DNA from: Gnetum montanum
Lineage: Eukaryota; Streptophyta; Gnetopsida; Gnetales; Gnetaceae
Assembly (NCBI GenBank): GCA_015680685.1
Contig: MNCI01004656.1
Span: forward strand, 1,502,985 to 1,566,984
Reading direction: 5' to 3'
DNA: 64,000 bases
In this document: piece after piece, positions 32,867-43,770 of the stretch
Layout: the number at the start of each line of letters is the position of its first letter
How positions within the stretch are numbered: position 1 is the stretch's first letter
Notes under the pieces: model-generated
Database searches by the model: none
Told to the model about the DNA's origin: nothing
What the model saw: only the letters and a program-made list of their open reading frames with translations
Translations under genes and position numbers: made by a program

Positions 32867-34789
32867 ATGTCTCTCCTACAAGACTATAATAATGCCACAT
32901 CCAGTGAGGCAATTCATTGGAGAACCAACGAATATTATGATAATGAAGATTGGAGTACGCAACCCGAGGTGGGGATTTCTTATAAACATAAACAAAGACA
33001 ACATCATCCCAACGCATAAAAGCATAACTTACCCAATGACAATGAACCCCTAATGGCCACTACAAGCTTAATGAAAATACATGAGGTTGTTCGAATAGCC
33101 CACAAGCATCGTAAGGAACGTTTTCTACCTGTGCTTGATTTAAACAACTTTCCCAAGTTTTCAGGAGGCTATGATTCAGATCGGCAAAAACATTTACAAG
33201 AGTTCTACAATGCCTGTACATGGAAAAATATTGATAATGGGTGGAAAAAACTTAAGCTCTTTCCTCTGACACTCATTGGCCAAGCAAATGTATGGTATAG
33301 GTTGTTAAAACCAAAATCAATTCAACGTTGGCCGACAATGGTAGAACTTTTCAACGAAAGATATCAAACCTATGCGAGAGTGTTAGCCTTGAGGAGAAAA
33401 ATCCAAGAATGGAAACAAGCACAACATGAAGCCTTGGACATGGCCTTAGAAAGATATTATGCACTATTAAAAAATTTCCCAAGCCATGGGTTCTCCGAGG
33501 AAAGGCTAATGTACCATATCATTGATGGGCTCTATAATGAAATGAGGGAGACCCTAGGGATGTACACTCAAGGTCAAATATATGAGCTACAAACCCATCA
33601 ATTCCAAGAGCTTATTAAGTAGAGAGCAAAAGAATAAAGAGAAATAGCCAAATGGGAGAATGTTGAAAGTTCTCAACAGGGCCAAAATCTCAACTTAACA
33701 ATGGTCCATGATCATGAAGAGGAAAAATCCACTCACTTTAAGGAGGTGGAATCATCTTTGCCAATCCTGAAATCACTAGATGAAATTGAGGCAAATATTA
33801 ATAAGATGATGGACTAGGTACAGGAAATATGTGGAGAATATGCCAACATTATTAGAGTAAAAAATATGCCAAATCAAGAAACATGATAGGACACCATGCG
33901 ACAATCAGAAAGAAGGGTAGAAGAGAATAGGGATAAGAACTCAACTGCCAATCATATGTATCAATGTAATATTTTCTTGTACGATCACCTCAAAGGTCAA
34001 TTCCCAATCTTGTCACATTTACATGAGCATTGGGAAATAATGTTACATCCAGAGTTCGTAAAAAAATACTATGTCCAACCACAGAGGAAAAAACCTTAGT
34101 CATGGGGGAGGCCATTACCAACTGGACCATACCCTTCATATGTCCTAGCGCCATATGCTTATTATGTTCAAAACCCTGTTTCTCCAACAATATTAGCATC
34201 CTCTACCTCACCTCATCGTTATCATTCTCCTGAATACTATCCATCCATGTCCTCTCCAACAAAATCACCACCTCATGTGCCTTACACTTCTCCTCAACAT
34301 CAATATTCTCATAATTCACCCCCTCCTACATCATCCCCAGCTATGCCAGAAGATTTTTCACCACAACATCAACGTGTAAATTTTACTTATGCTGCTACTA
34401 TCAAAAGTAGTGGAGGTCCTTCACAACATCAAAGAAATCCCTTCTTTAGACATGACCGTCAAAAGGAACACCATAGCTCAGAAACCACTGCATCCAGCAA
34501 CTTAGCACAAATCCAACATTGTGGTGCATCTTCCTCTTAGAACCCAATGCCTCATGTTACCTTATCAAGGCCACCACTCAATACTCAAAAAACCATGGGG
34601 CATAATGAATATTGCCACATGGGAAGACATGTTGATCCTTGGATACCATCTTATGGTCACAAGTACCATAGTGAGTCAACTCCTTAGAAATTAACCACAT
34701 CTTATAACGTGTCCCACTATGTCAACTCTAATCAAGTGTGTGAACTCCAATGGGGTAAGTATGACCAAGTCCCAATATTTTCAACATGA
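32867..34789 (+). pseudogene. gag: Element C gag
   Basis: One frame runs from ATG 32867 (MSLLQDYNNATSS) to about 34789, some 640 codons, broken only by premature stops: TAA 33017, TAG 33620, TAA 33635, TAG near 33818, TGA-TAG near 33886, TAG 34097, TAG 34538 and TAG near 34686. All are explicable as CAA/CAG/CGA/TGG decay. The capsid core (33053-33622) has LDLNNFPKFSGGYDSD, WYRLLKPKSIQRW, MVELFNERYQTYARV, EALDMALERYYALL and PSHGFSEE. Near 33960-34000 is C-N-x-F-x-YDHLKGQFP, the decayed form of the CxIC-x-YDHxKG motif. The last third is rich in Pro, Ser, His and Tyr. It is the best preserved of the three related gags in frame continuity. Confidence 0.85.
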
Positions 34790-36144
34790 TAGGATCCCCA
34801 CCTTCCATTTCTTAATTCTATCCATGCTCAACCATTTAGTTATGGGGGTATCTTCCATTCTAACAACACAGAATTAATAAATGTTTTCTGTTTCTTTAAT
34901 TTTTCAACTTTTTGTTTTCCATTTTTTCACCTTTTAATTTATTATTTTATCTTTTTGTCTTTTTATCTTTTTATGAGTCATCTCATCTATGAATAAAACA
35001 CTCATTTGACTCATTGTTTGAGGTGTTATTCTATGCTATCGAGTCTCGAGTGAGCAATTATTTGGATAGTGAGCCCATTACACCCACTCATCCATTCCAC
35101 AAATAAGAGGTTCTATTCGAGGGTACAATGATATTCTTGACATTCTTAAAACTTAAAATTAATTTTGTGTTCATTGTACCTAGAGTGAAAAATGATGGAC
35201 TACGAGGGAATGGCCAGGGTACGACATCAAGGAAACTTGTGGATTCTCTTTGGTGGCTTGTATAGATGCTATCATGTAGCTTGGTTGTATTAGGATCCTT
35301 GTAGATCTAATGAAAAATGGGAGTAAGAGTATTACAGCACCCAATAAAAAAAACAAAAAAAAAAGCAAGAAGAGAGTGTGCCAAAGCAGCCAAACAAAAA
35401 AAAAAAACTTTGCTGCAAAGAAATTCCAAGTCACTCCTCCCTTGCACAAAACGCCAAGTGATCGTACGCATTGCTATCATGGTGCTCTTATGGTTGTCCA
35501 TCATTGGATGAAATGATGCGATGTCACTGATCAGAGGAATGGAATTGGTCCTAATTTTGGAAAGACAGGCTAATGACACATTAATCAAGCCCTACACTCA
35601 AGGTTCATTGTGCCCTGAGTTAGTTACCTCATGTCCCAATCTCTGCAATCCCTTCTCCAATTCATTCCATCTCGCTGTTCATGTATTTGTGACTTGTGTC
35701 TTGTATAGCATTGAGTTCATATCTCATCACAGTGGTATTAACATGTGTGTGTTTTGTTGCATTGGTATAGATTACATTTAACCCTTCTAATGCCTACATA
35801 CATCTTAAGGTGTGGTTACGCAAGGGCATATAGGTTGGAACCTTATTTGGGGAGGACCCACTTGCATGAATTTTTTAATTTATACTTGTTGCAAGCCACT
35901 GCATCATCTTATACCCTTTGATTATTTCATTGCCAAATCTATTCTTTTCTTTGTCATTATTTTATCAAACGTTCCTCAAAACCAGGTCCGACATTAAACT
36001 TTTAGGGCAACTTCCTTGAAAAATTTCTAACTCTACAATCACACTAAGTAAAGAATGCAACATTTATTAAACGAAAATGAGTAAGGTATGAAACCATTGA
36101 ACTTCTTTCAATAACCTAACTAATAATTGATCTTTGTGTGATTA
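34790..36144 (+). other. Element C post-gag non-coding region
   Basis: No gene is seen. It includes a T-rich stretch (34870-34980), an A-rich run (35340-35410) and the site homologous to the D insertion in element A (TTGGATGAAATGATGCGATG, about 35505-35524). Lys-rich short frames here come from the A-rich run. Confidence 0.65.
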
Positions 36145-36720
36145 TAGATGGCCCTAAAAGAAGACAACAAAGAGGACCTTCTCATGGTGTAACGGAACGA
36201 CCTGGGAGTGGCAGAGGCCAAGGAACTCGTGCAGAACATGTAGAGCAGAAGGCAATCATTCAGTATCCATCATAAAAATCCTATTACTGCATAATCTATC
36301 CAAGTAAAGGGAGGAGAGGTCAAGGCCCGAGCCTATGAAGAGGAATGACAACTATTTGCAGCATAGCATGTCAAGGCCAATCAAGTGTTCCCACAGCTGC
36401 CGTGTCCATGAAAATTGCTGACTACATCAAACATTGGAACATCAACATGGACGACTCATAATCCTCAAATAGAATAGGAGAAACGTCAGGTGCTTCTTCA
36501 ATGGTATCCATCTCAGAAGCCTGGCACACAGAATAAAGGAAAGGCACCCATGGAGGAGCCACCACTACTGGGAACCCCATGAGTTCCACAAATTTTATCA
36601 TTTTGTATCTGTGTCCTAATTTTTTCATATCCACTGCGGCATGAATAAATTTCTAATCAGTCAATAATCCCATACCTATCCACTATGTATTCAATTGAGA
36701 TTGTTCCTCACTTTCTTTGA
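36145..36720 (+). pseudogene. Element C ORF2 remnant
   Basis: ATTATAGATGGCCCTAAAAG aligns with ATTATGGATGGTCCTAAAGA of element A, so the original start codon has become ATA. Only the ends of ORF2 seem to remain (a few hundred bases against 2.7 kb in A), so most of the ORF has been deleted. Nothing functional can be encoded. Confidence 0.5.
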
Positions 36721-36740
36721 CTCGAGGACAAGTTTTTACT

Positions 36741-36754
36741 CAGTCGTGGGGGTA
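36741..36754 (+). other. Element C polypurine tract
   Basis: CAGTCGTGGGGGTA directly before the 3' LTR matches the equivalent sites of A and F. GACTCGAGGACAAG lies about 20 bases upstream and is also shared. Confidence 0.75.
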
Positions 36755-37631
36755 TGATGAAGTGCTATATAGTCAATGCATCGACTAGGCCACATATACG
36801 GGGCCCCGTATACGCAGCCGCATTGACGCGGCCCCATCGACGTAGCCTTCCTATGTCGATGTGGCCCCGTTTACACAGCCGCCTATCCTAGCCTATAAAT
36901 AAGAGGGCCTTCCACCTCATTTAGGCATCCTTTCGATAGTTGTAGTGAATCCCTTTCATTTTGTTTTCATAGGAGTTAGATTATTTTCTCAGTCTATGCC
37001 TGCAGTGTGGTAATTGTAATTGTGCAGCACCTTTATTCGAGTGTGACATACTTGGACAGGCACATGACTGGAAATAAAGATCAAGATTACTTCATCATTT
37101 TAACATTCACTTAGTTTGAACTGCTTAATTATTATTTTTATTTATTATTTTTTAGTTAATATTTATTTATCGTCATTTACTATTCCTATTGTTAAATGTG
37201 GAATGAGTACGACCTAATCATGAGCATTGAAGTGTGACTACTTGGTAACCTAGTAGCGTACCTAGGATCTACACTTGGTAATCCCAGTAGTAGTCATGCA
37301 TGAGGTCCAACATGTGTACGGATGATTAAGGAATGGATGCTCATCGCACTTAGGATAGCTTAGATTTCAATTCTTATTGCTTATTAGTTTAAACAAAGTT
37401 ATTTTCCATTGTCTCTAGGAGTAGCACTAAATTAGGATCACATCATACACCTCACTATGGACTAAATCATATGTGATAAAGAAAATACTAGTCCAGGTGG
37501 GAAGACAGCAAACTTCGATCAACGTGTAACTATCTAGATACCACAACTAGCCTATCCATGGAGTTCGACCGGATTGCACGTGAATGCTCGTATTCGTATG
37601 GTTGAGTGTAGGGGTACCTCGCCGCTCATCA
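36755..37631 (+). repeat. Element C 3' LTR
   Basis: 877 bp from TGATGAAGTGCT to CCGCTCATCA, the partner of 31848-32725. It contains the perfect 18-bp palindrome TATACGGGGCCCCGTATA (36795-36812), degraded in the 5' LTR. GCTTT follows as right TSD. Confidence 0.93.
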
Positions 37632-38040
37632 GCTTTACTTCTAAAAGTAGTCACAAAGACTCTACATGCTATGTCATTTTCATTAATATTTTAGATGCCT
37701 AGCAAATTTTCAAAACATTCTACATGTTGACATGCATCATTGGTAGGAGATGTAGTGCCAAAGAACAAATTAATGTTTTGTAAAGGTTTAGTAATGTTAT
37801 GGTAATTTATAAAATTAAAGGGATTTCACACCCAAGGAGTTGGGGGCTAATTGGCTACCATCCTAGTTCGAATTCATCAAGGGATAGAGTTTGAAAATCA
37901 AGAAGTACATTGCTTTCTTAAATCAAAATGATGGGTAGTTGGTCAATTAAAGGTAGGGGTAAGAGATTTTCATTGAGATGTTCTATGGGAGGATTTGCTC
38001 TTAAAATGAAAAATAATAGGAAATGTAAAATGCTAACTAT
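37632..38040 (-). pseudogene. gag: Copy B-1 gag, 5' half (interrupted by element C)
   Basis: Minus-strand reading gives LYKTLICSL, FFGTTSPTNDACQHVECFENLLGI and DIACRVFVTTFRSKA, then reaches the element C boundary. Removing C and one GCTTT joins it to SKAIQWFLIIS at 31842. This is the capsid region of a Ty3 gag (G-x-x-P-x-x-H-x-x-x-F-x-x-L and R-x-F-x-x-T-x-x-x-x-A-x-x-W). The N-terminal part above 37850 is degenerate and its start is not clear. Confidence 0.6.
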
Positions 38041-38057
38041 TGATACAAAAATTTGGG

Positions 38058-40275
38058 CTATGAAGGCACATTAATGCTTAACAAACCTAAAGTTCTTGGT
38101 TTAACAAGGCTATCTTCTAGAGCACCTTGCTTATGATCATGGCTAGCTTGAGAATAGTCTTCAAGTGAAATAGGTGCTAAGCTTTTAGGAGCTCTTCCTT
38201 TGAATATTTGACATTGGATACAAGTTCTTGATATATTATAGGCATTGGTAGTCATAGTTTGCTAATAATAACCAACTCTTGTAATCTTGTGTGTTAAAGA
38301 TCAATAGCCTAAGTGTTCCTCATCATGTAAGCATTGTACTACATCATTGGCTTCTTCTCTATCTAAGCACCTAAGGAGAACTCCTTCAAAGGTTTTTCTA
38401 AAGAGATTAGTATTAATCATGGTAAATTTAGAGCTTCTAGATATTAGTATTTTACATTTGTACCTAGGTATATCTAAATGACAACTATGATAAGTTAAAT
38501 AATATTTAAGATCTCCATGCCAAGGGCCATTTAAGGGATTTGGTGCAAATGTTATTTTCAAGTTGTAACACATGTATAGATATGGGTTCAAGCTCAAATG
38601 GAACTTTTGGTTTTTCTAGGCTTGATGCTTGGGCTATTAGTTTGGTTAAGCTAATTCCTTTTACTAGTTTTGCTACCTTCCATTGAATGTCATATTCTTA
38701 TAACTTCATAATCCATTTGGCCATTTTTTTAAGGATCTTGAAGCTTTGCTAAAGTAATAGTAGTAGTGTTTGGTACAATTATGATATCTTCGATTTTAAA
38801 AGGTAAAATAAAAATTTCTTTAGAGCTTTAACTACTACATATAGTTGTTTTTCTTTGGGGCAGTATCTTAACTCAACATCTTTAAGTGGGTCAGATGTAT
38901 AAGTGATAGTGCATTCTTCTTGATTAACTATATCTTAAGTTAAAATGGCAGCTATTGTATGATCAATTGCAAAGGCATATAGAAATAAATCATTTTTTAC
39001 CAAGGTTACTAAAATAGGATCTTCAACAATAGCTTCTTTTATAGATAAGAAAACATTTTTGTGTTTAGTAGTCCATGTAATGTCCTCATCTTTCTTTAGC
39101 ATTGTGTTAAGAGGTCTTACAAGTTTAGCAAACATAGGAATAAATTGCGTGATAAAGATAATCTTCCTAAAGAAAGATCTTAGATCTTTCTTGGATAAGG
39201 GATAAGGCATTTCTAGGATAGCATTAAGACATTCAAGATCAGTAGAAATATATATTTTGTAACTATGTGACCAAGGAATTCTCCACTTTGTACATAAAAT
39301 ATAGATTTTGTAGCATTTAATGTCACACCATATTTTTTACATCTCAAAAATATATTTTTAAGATCTTCAATATGAGTTCCCCTATCACATGAGAAAACTG
39401 TTAAGTCATCTAAATAGATAACTATATTTTTCTTAATCATCCCTTTAAAATTTTTATCCATAGCACGTTGAAAGGTTGATTCTACATTCAATAATCCAAA
39501 AGGCATTTTGGCATATTGAAATGTTCTCCATTTTGTTATAAAGGTTGTTTTATGTTCTTCACAAGAATTTGTTTGTAACCTAAGTATTTGTCTAAGAACA
39601 AGTACATTTCTGCATAGTATATTGCTTGAAGTAGCTCTTCATAAGTGGAAGTCAATAATTATCTTTAATGCAAGATGCATTAAGATTTCTAAAATCAATG
39701 CACAATCGTATCTCTCTAGATTTCTTAAATACAAAAACTAAGTTTGACACACTAGAATGTCTTATTGGATATATGATTTTAGATTCTAAGAGTCTATTAA
39801 TCTCATTTTTCATTAAATATTCAATTTTATGATTGATTGGTCTTAATTTTTGTCTAAAATTTTTAGTTTCAAGCCTAACTGATATTGTGTGGGTAATGAT
39901 AAATGGATTATAAATCTTTAAATCTTCATGACCAGGATAAAATGTCACTAAATTTATGTAGTAATGCAATTAACATATCCTTTTCATCAAAATGTAAATG
40001 TTTAGCTATTTGAATAGGGTATTCCTAATTTTTCTTTCTAATTAAATTAATTTCAATTTTTGCTAATGCTTGTTAATATTTTTGTTGCAGTACTTCAATA
40101 TTTTTATACATTTGAACATTCCTAGTAATAACATTGGGTAAAATGTCATTGATAAGAATTGAGTAATTTGTGTGTGAAGCTTCAAGAGTCTAAGCATAAA
40201 ACTCCCCTTGACTAGTAAGAAAATAAGTAACCTGAAGATCATCATCAAACACTTATAAATATAGCACATCACTTG
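38058..40275 (-). pseudogene. Family B pol remnant (copy B-2): RT, RNase H, integrase start
   Basis: On the minus strand, 39969-39652 encodes FRQKLRPINHKIEYLM, LLESKIIYPIRHSS and IRLCIDFRNLN. 39506-39213 encodes MPFGLLNVESTFQRAMD and the catalytic IYLDDLTVFS (YxDD intact). 39210-38935 encodes the RT thumb and the start of RNase H (KDLRSFFRK, FIPMFAKLVRPLN, FLYAFAIDHTIAAIL). 38597-38301 is the tether, with LRCLDREEANDVVQCLHDEEHLGY near its end split over a frame change. 38284-38140 is the integrase zinc region (TRVGYY, TCIQCQIFKGR). The gag of B-1 follows with no LTR between, so the two are rearranged pieces. Its lineage within Ty3 was not assigned. Confidence 0.75.
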
Positions 40276-40284
40276 TTAGTACAT

Positions 40285-41470
40285 AAAATTACAAGAGTAG
40301 GTTATGATTATTCCATTATGATTAATGATATTTACAAATTAGTTAAAACTTATGTACAATGTTAAATGTCTAAAGGTAGGGATTTAAAAAGTTCAACTCT
40401 CTTAAGACCTATAATAAAATATGGACCTTTCACATAATGAGCATTATATTTTATAGAAGTGATTAATCCCTCATTAATAGCTCAACATAAGTTTATCCTC
40501 ATGGCTACTGATTATTGCACACATTGCCTAGAAGATTAAGCTACGAAAACTACACTTTCTTCTAAAGTTATCTAATTTTTAGAAAATGATATAATATCTA
40601 GATATGGATATCTTTATGCTTTAATAGTTGATAACAGACCTATGTTTATATCCATTGAATTTATCAATTGGGCTAGAAAATGTAATATTATTATTAGAGC
40701 TCTAATCGAGTATTATTTTCAAGGTAATGTTCTCGCAAAATCATCTAATAAATTAACAATGAGATGCTAACTTAGTGATAAGACTCTTGATTTGAAAGCT
40801 CCAAATTATAGTTTTGGTTACAGTGGATAATGCTAAGTTATAAAGTTCTAATTGGACTATACATGTTGAGGTGTATCTTTAATATAGTTATTTTAGGATT
40901 CCAACAACCCAGAATCATCTAATAAAATTATACTAGATGGAATTAAGCAAATATGATAACTTAGAATCCTTGCATGTGACATGAATAATTAAAATAGGTA
41001 GTACGAGCTAATATAATTTCTTATAAATTCAGTTAAAACTATACTATATGATCTAGTGCATGGAAATGAATTAGATTTACTCATAAATCTACAAATCCCA
41101 ACATACCAGTTTTTTTTAGATTATTTTCCAACTAATGAACATCTAATTTCATGCACATATGACATTTTGAATTTAGGGTTTAAAAGGCTAAATAAATTAA
41201 AAACATGTTTAATCATCAACAAACTATCAAAAGGTAATGTCATAAGAAATATGCAACAAAGTTCTTTAAAGAAGATGATCTAGTTCTTAAAGGAGATATG
41301 GCATTTAATTAAATGGTTCCTCAAAACAATACTTCTCCTATGTGATAAGGCACATATCAAGTCACAAATATCATTAGCCCTAAAGTTTACAATGTTGTAG
41401 ATTTGCAAGAAAATGAAGTATATATAAATTTTAATACATTTTACTTAAAGCATTTCTACTTAGGTGCCCC
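40285..41470 (+). pseudogene. Family B integrase remnant on the plus strand (copy B-3)
   Basis: The plus strand encodes ITRVGYDYS, TYVQCQMSKGR, KFILMATDYCTH, FLENDIISRYG, LIVDNRPMF and NWARKCNIIIR, which is a Ty3 integrase zinc region and DDE core. The second catalytic Asp (VDN) is present, followed by R instead of G. Further on, YQVTNIISPKVYNVVDLQ, INFNTFYLKHFYLGAPYG is the C-terminus, matching copy B-1 at 28.8 kb. It starts where the minus-strand copy B-2 stops, so two opposite copies abut near 40.28 kb. Many stops. Confidence 0.7.
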
Positions 41471-41886
41471 TTATGGATACCTCGTATATCCTTAGTTACA
41501 TGTTTTATTATTGTTTTTTAATTCATTTCATGTTTATATAGTTGCATTTTCATATTTTCTTTGCATTTTCATGGTCATTTCTATGCATGTTTAATTTATC
41601 ATTGTTTTTATATCTTGCAACATGATTAGGTCTATTTGTGCATTTTTATATTTTTTTAATAATAATTATGATTAGTTGAGTAGCTATGCATTGGATCATT
41701 ATAATACCATTTGAAGATGAAACAAGTATAGTATACTATTTTATTCATGTCATATCATATTATTGCATGAACTCTTCCTTATGTGATATATTTAAATAAT
41801 TCTAGGATTCTTTCAAACCTATTTTGAAAGATAATGATTTTACTACTCATGTTGAATTATGGAGAATAAAGTTCATGCTAACTTAT
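41471..41886 (+). other. Copy B-3 3' region, left of the solo LTR
   Basis: There is no gene. The stretch aligns with the minus strand of 28290-28700 (for example TATAATACCATTTGAAGATGAAACAAGTAT and its counterpart near 28470, cited here only as landmarks). It ends with CTTAT, the left TSD of the solo LTR. Confidence 0.6.
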
Positions 41887-42724
41887 TAATGAGTCATGAA
41901 TTTGTTGGCTATGATATCGCAGCCGTGATATCATAGCCCTAATTTTGCAATGGCTATGATATCACGGTCTGCCTCAATTGCTATAAATAAGAGGGAGCTT
42001 TCTTTGTTCTAGGCATTAGTTCACTAGTAAGTTTTAGAGTTATGTTTGATTTTAGTTTTTTCTTTTCTTCTCAACCTTTTTCCTCCTAGTGTATGCCTGC
42101 AGTGTGGTGAATGTAATTGTATGACATCCTTTATTTGAGTGTGATGTACTTGGACATGAACATTACCAGCAATAAAGATCGAGATTACTTCATCATTGCA
42201 ACATTGAATTAGATTAATTATTTATTTAATTATTAATTATTGCTTTCTTAGTTAATATCTCTCTACCCTAAAATTCTATTAAACGCGGAATGAGTACGAC
42301 TTGATTACGAGCATTTAAGTGTGACTACTTGGTAACCCAGTAGTGTACCTAGGTTATGCGCTTGGTAATCCTAGTGGTAGTCATGAACAATGTCCAAGAT
42401 GTGTATAGATGATCGAGGAATGGATGCTCATTGCACTTAGGCTAGCTTAGATCCTCTCTCACCCTTCTCTCTTAGCTTAGCTTAGTTAATATTATCTTCC
42501 ATTGTCTTCAGGAGTATCATTAGCATAGAATACATCATACACCTCATTCTGGACTAAAGCATACGTGACAAAGTTAACACTAGTCCAGATGGGGAGATAG
42601 CGAACTGCGACCTAAGTCTAACTATCTAGATACCACAACTAGTCCATCTACGGAGTTCGACTAGATCACATGTGTAACACTCATATTCATATGGTTGAGT
42701 GTAGGGGTACCTCACCACTCATCA
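41887..42724 (+). repeat. Solo LTR of the F-related family
   Basis: An 838-bp LTR with TAATGAGTCATG at the start (TG mutated to TA) and CACTCATCA at the end, flanked by CTTAT on both sides (41882-41886 and 42725-42729). It has GCTATAAATAAGAGGG near 41980, AATAAAGATCGAGATTAC near 42171 and the usual TTGGTAACCCAGTA block. U3 opens with GATATC-containing dyads as in element F. No internal region is attached. The pre-insertion sequence exists at about 28283 on the minus strand. It is the product of LTR-LTR recombination. Confidence 0.93.
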
Positions 42725-42729
42725 CTTAT

Positions 42730-42960
42730 CATGTTATTATCATGGTCATGTAAATCAGAACATGTAAAGTTTTAAGAATGGTTAGCCATAATTACTATAT
42801 GATCTTAGAAAAATATCATTCCCCTTATTATAAGTCCTAGCCCTTGAGTACAATGATCCATGGTTGTCTTATAAATAATAAGACAAAGTGAGTCCCTTTC
42901 TATTGAGATTCCTTAGTAGTATAGAAACATCTCTTCAAAACCGTAATACGTAGAAGTGAG
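42730..42960 (+). other. Copy B-3 3' region, right of the solo LTR
   Basis: CATGTTATTATCATGGTCATG continues the alignment with the minus strand of about 28280-28080. TCTTATAAATAATAAG near 42868 may be a TATA box if this is the family B LTR. No gene. Confidence 0.5.
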
Positions 42961-43758
42961 ATGGAGAAGTATGAAAGAATTTATCCATCAATAAAAGAAG
43001 GCATTTTTTATGAAAGAAATATTTTGTTTGTTAAAGAAGTATTCTATTAGTGAAATAATTCATTCATTTATGAAAAAAGTCTCTTTTACTTCCAAAAATA
43101 TCATTCAAGCACTAAAGATGGCTTTCATGCAAGCTATTAAAACTCAGAAAGATGTCTTCCAAATTTCAAAGATATCTTTCATGGCCTAAAAATGTCTTTT
43201 ACTTTTTGAATACATCTTTGTTTCAAGCATGAAAAATATAAAAGGATGTCTCTCAAATTCCAAATATGTCTTTTACATATGGAAAAGTTCTTAAGATGGC
43301 ATGTTTGAGATGGAAAATAGTTAGGAATGTCCAAGGTGAGAAAAGTTATAGTTATGTGTTAGCTTTGTTTGATGATAAATACAAGTCTTTTTCATATTAT
43401 AAAAACAAGAGTTGGTGGTTAATTTTTTGTGTGTTTTCCATTGTGTGGAATATTGGTTATTACACATTATTCCATGCTAGCCTTATGTAACAGAAAAGAG
43501 ATTCAAGTTGATTGATCCTTGCATCGAGATTAATCTTGTGTGATTGTAGAGCCTACTGCTCTGCAATATCATTGAGTGTATGAGTGTTTTGATGTCTTGT
43601 TCTATGGGCTTTTGGATCCATTATATTTGTAATCTTCTATTAGTTTTAATAGAAGATAGTAAGTTTTCTTAATTTGTAGCAATTATTTGTCTTAAATATG
43701 TTCTAATTTTAATATGATTTGAAGCATTAAAGAAAATTGGATTGACCATACTCCAAGA
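42961..43758 (+). repeat. Possible LTR of a chromovirus-like element
   Basis: The sequence before the primer-site-like motif at 43759 has the feel of an LTR 3' half: a T-rich stretch with GTAATCTTCTATTAGTTTTA and TAGAAGATAGTAAG, and a TTTGAAGCATTAAAGA end region. Neither a TG start nor a partner LTR was found. It might be the 5' LTR of element E, with F inserted between. Low confidence. Confidence 0.3.
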
Positions 43759-43770
43759 TTAGTATCAGAG
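43759..43770 (+). other. Possible initiator tRNA-Met primer-binding site
   Basis: TTAGTATCAGAG differs by one G-to-A change from TTGGTATCAGAG, the common primer site of chromoviruses and Ty1/copia elements. Confidence 0.45.

Larger units (their letters stand above)
31848..37631 (+). mobile_element. Element C: pol-less LTR retrotransposon (gag only)
   Basis: 5784 bp with LTRs of 878 and 877 bp and perfect GCTTT TSDs (31843-31847 and 37632-37636). It is inserted in the gag of copy B-1 in the opposite direction. Inside are a tRNA-Asp primer site, a gag frame of about 640 codons, 1.35 kb without genes, a remnant of ORF2 and a polypurine tract. No pol domain is present. The layout matches element A, but the LTR U3 differs. 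Presumably it was moved by an F-like helper. Confidence 0.92.

Noticed and set aside
35310-35516. Lys-rich plus-strand frames of 64-68 codons
   Set aside because: They are translations of an A-rich run in the non-coding part of element C; the homologous part of element A has no such frame.
38058-41470. A single family B element with a simple internal inversion
   Set aside because: Both the minus and the plus pieces contain the integrase zinc region, so at least two copies are involved.
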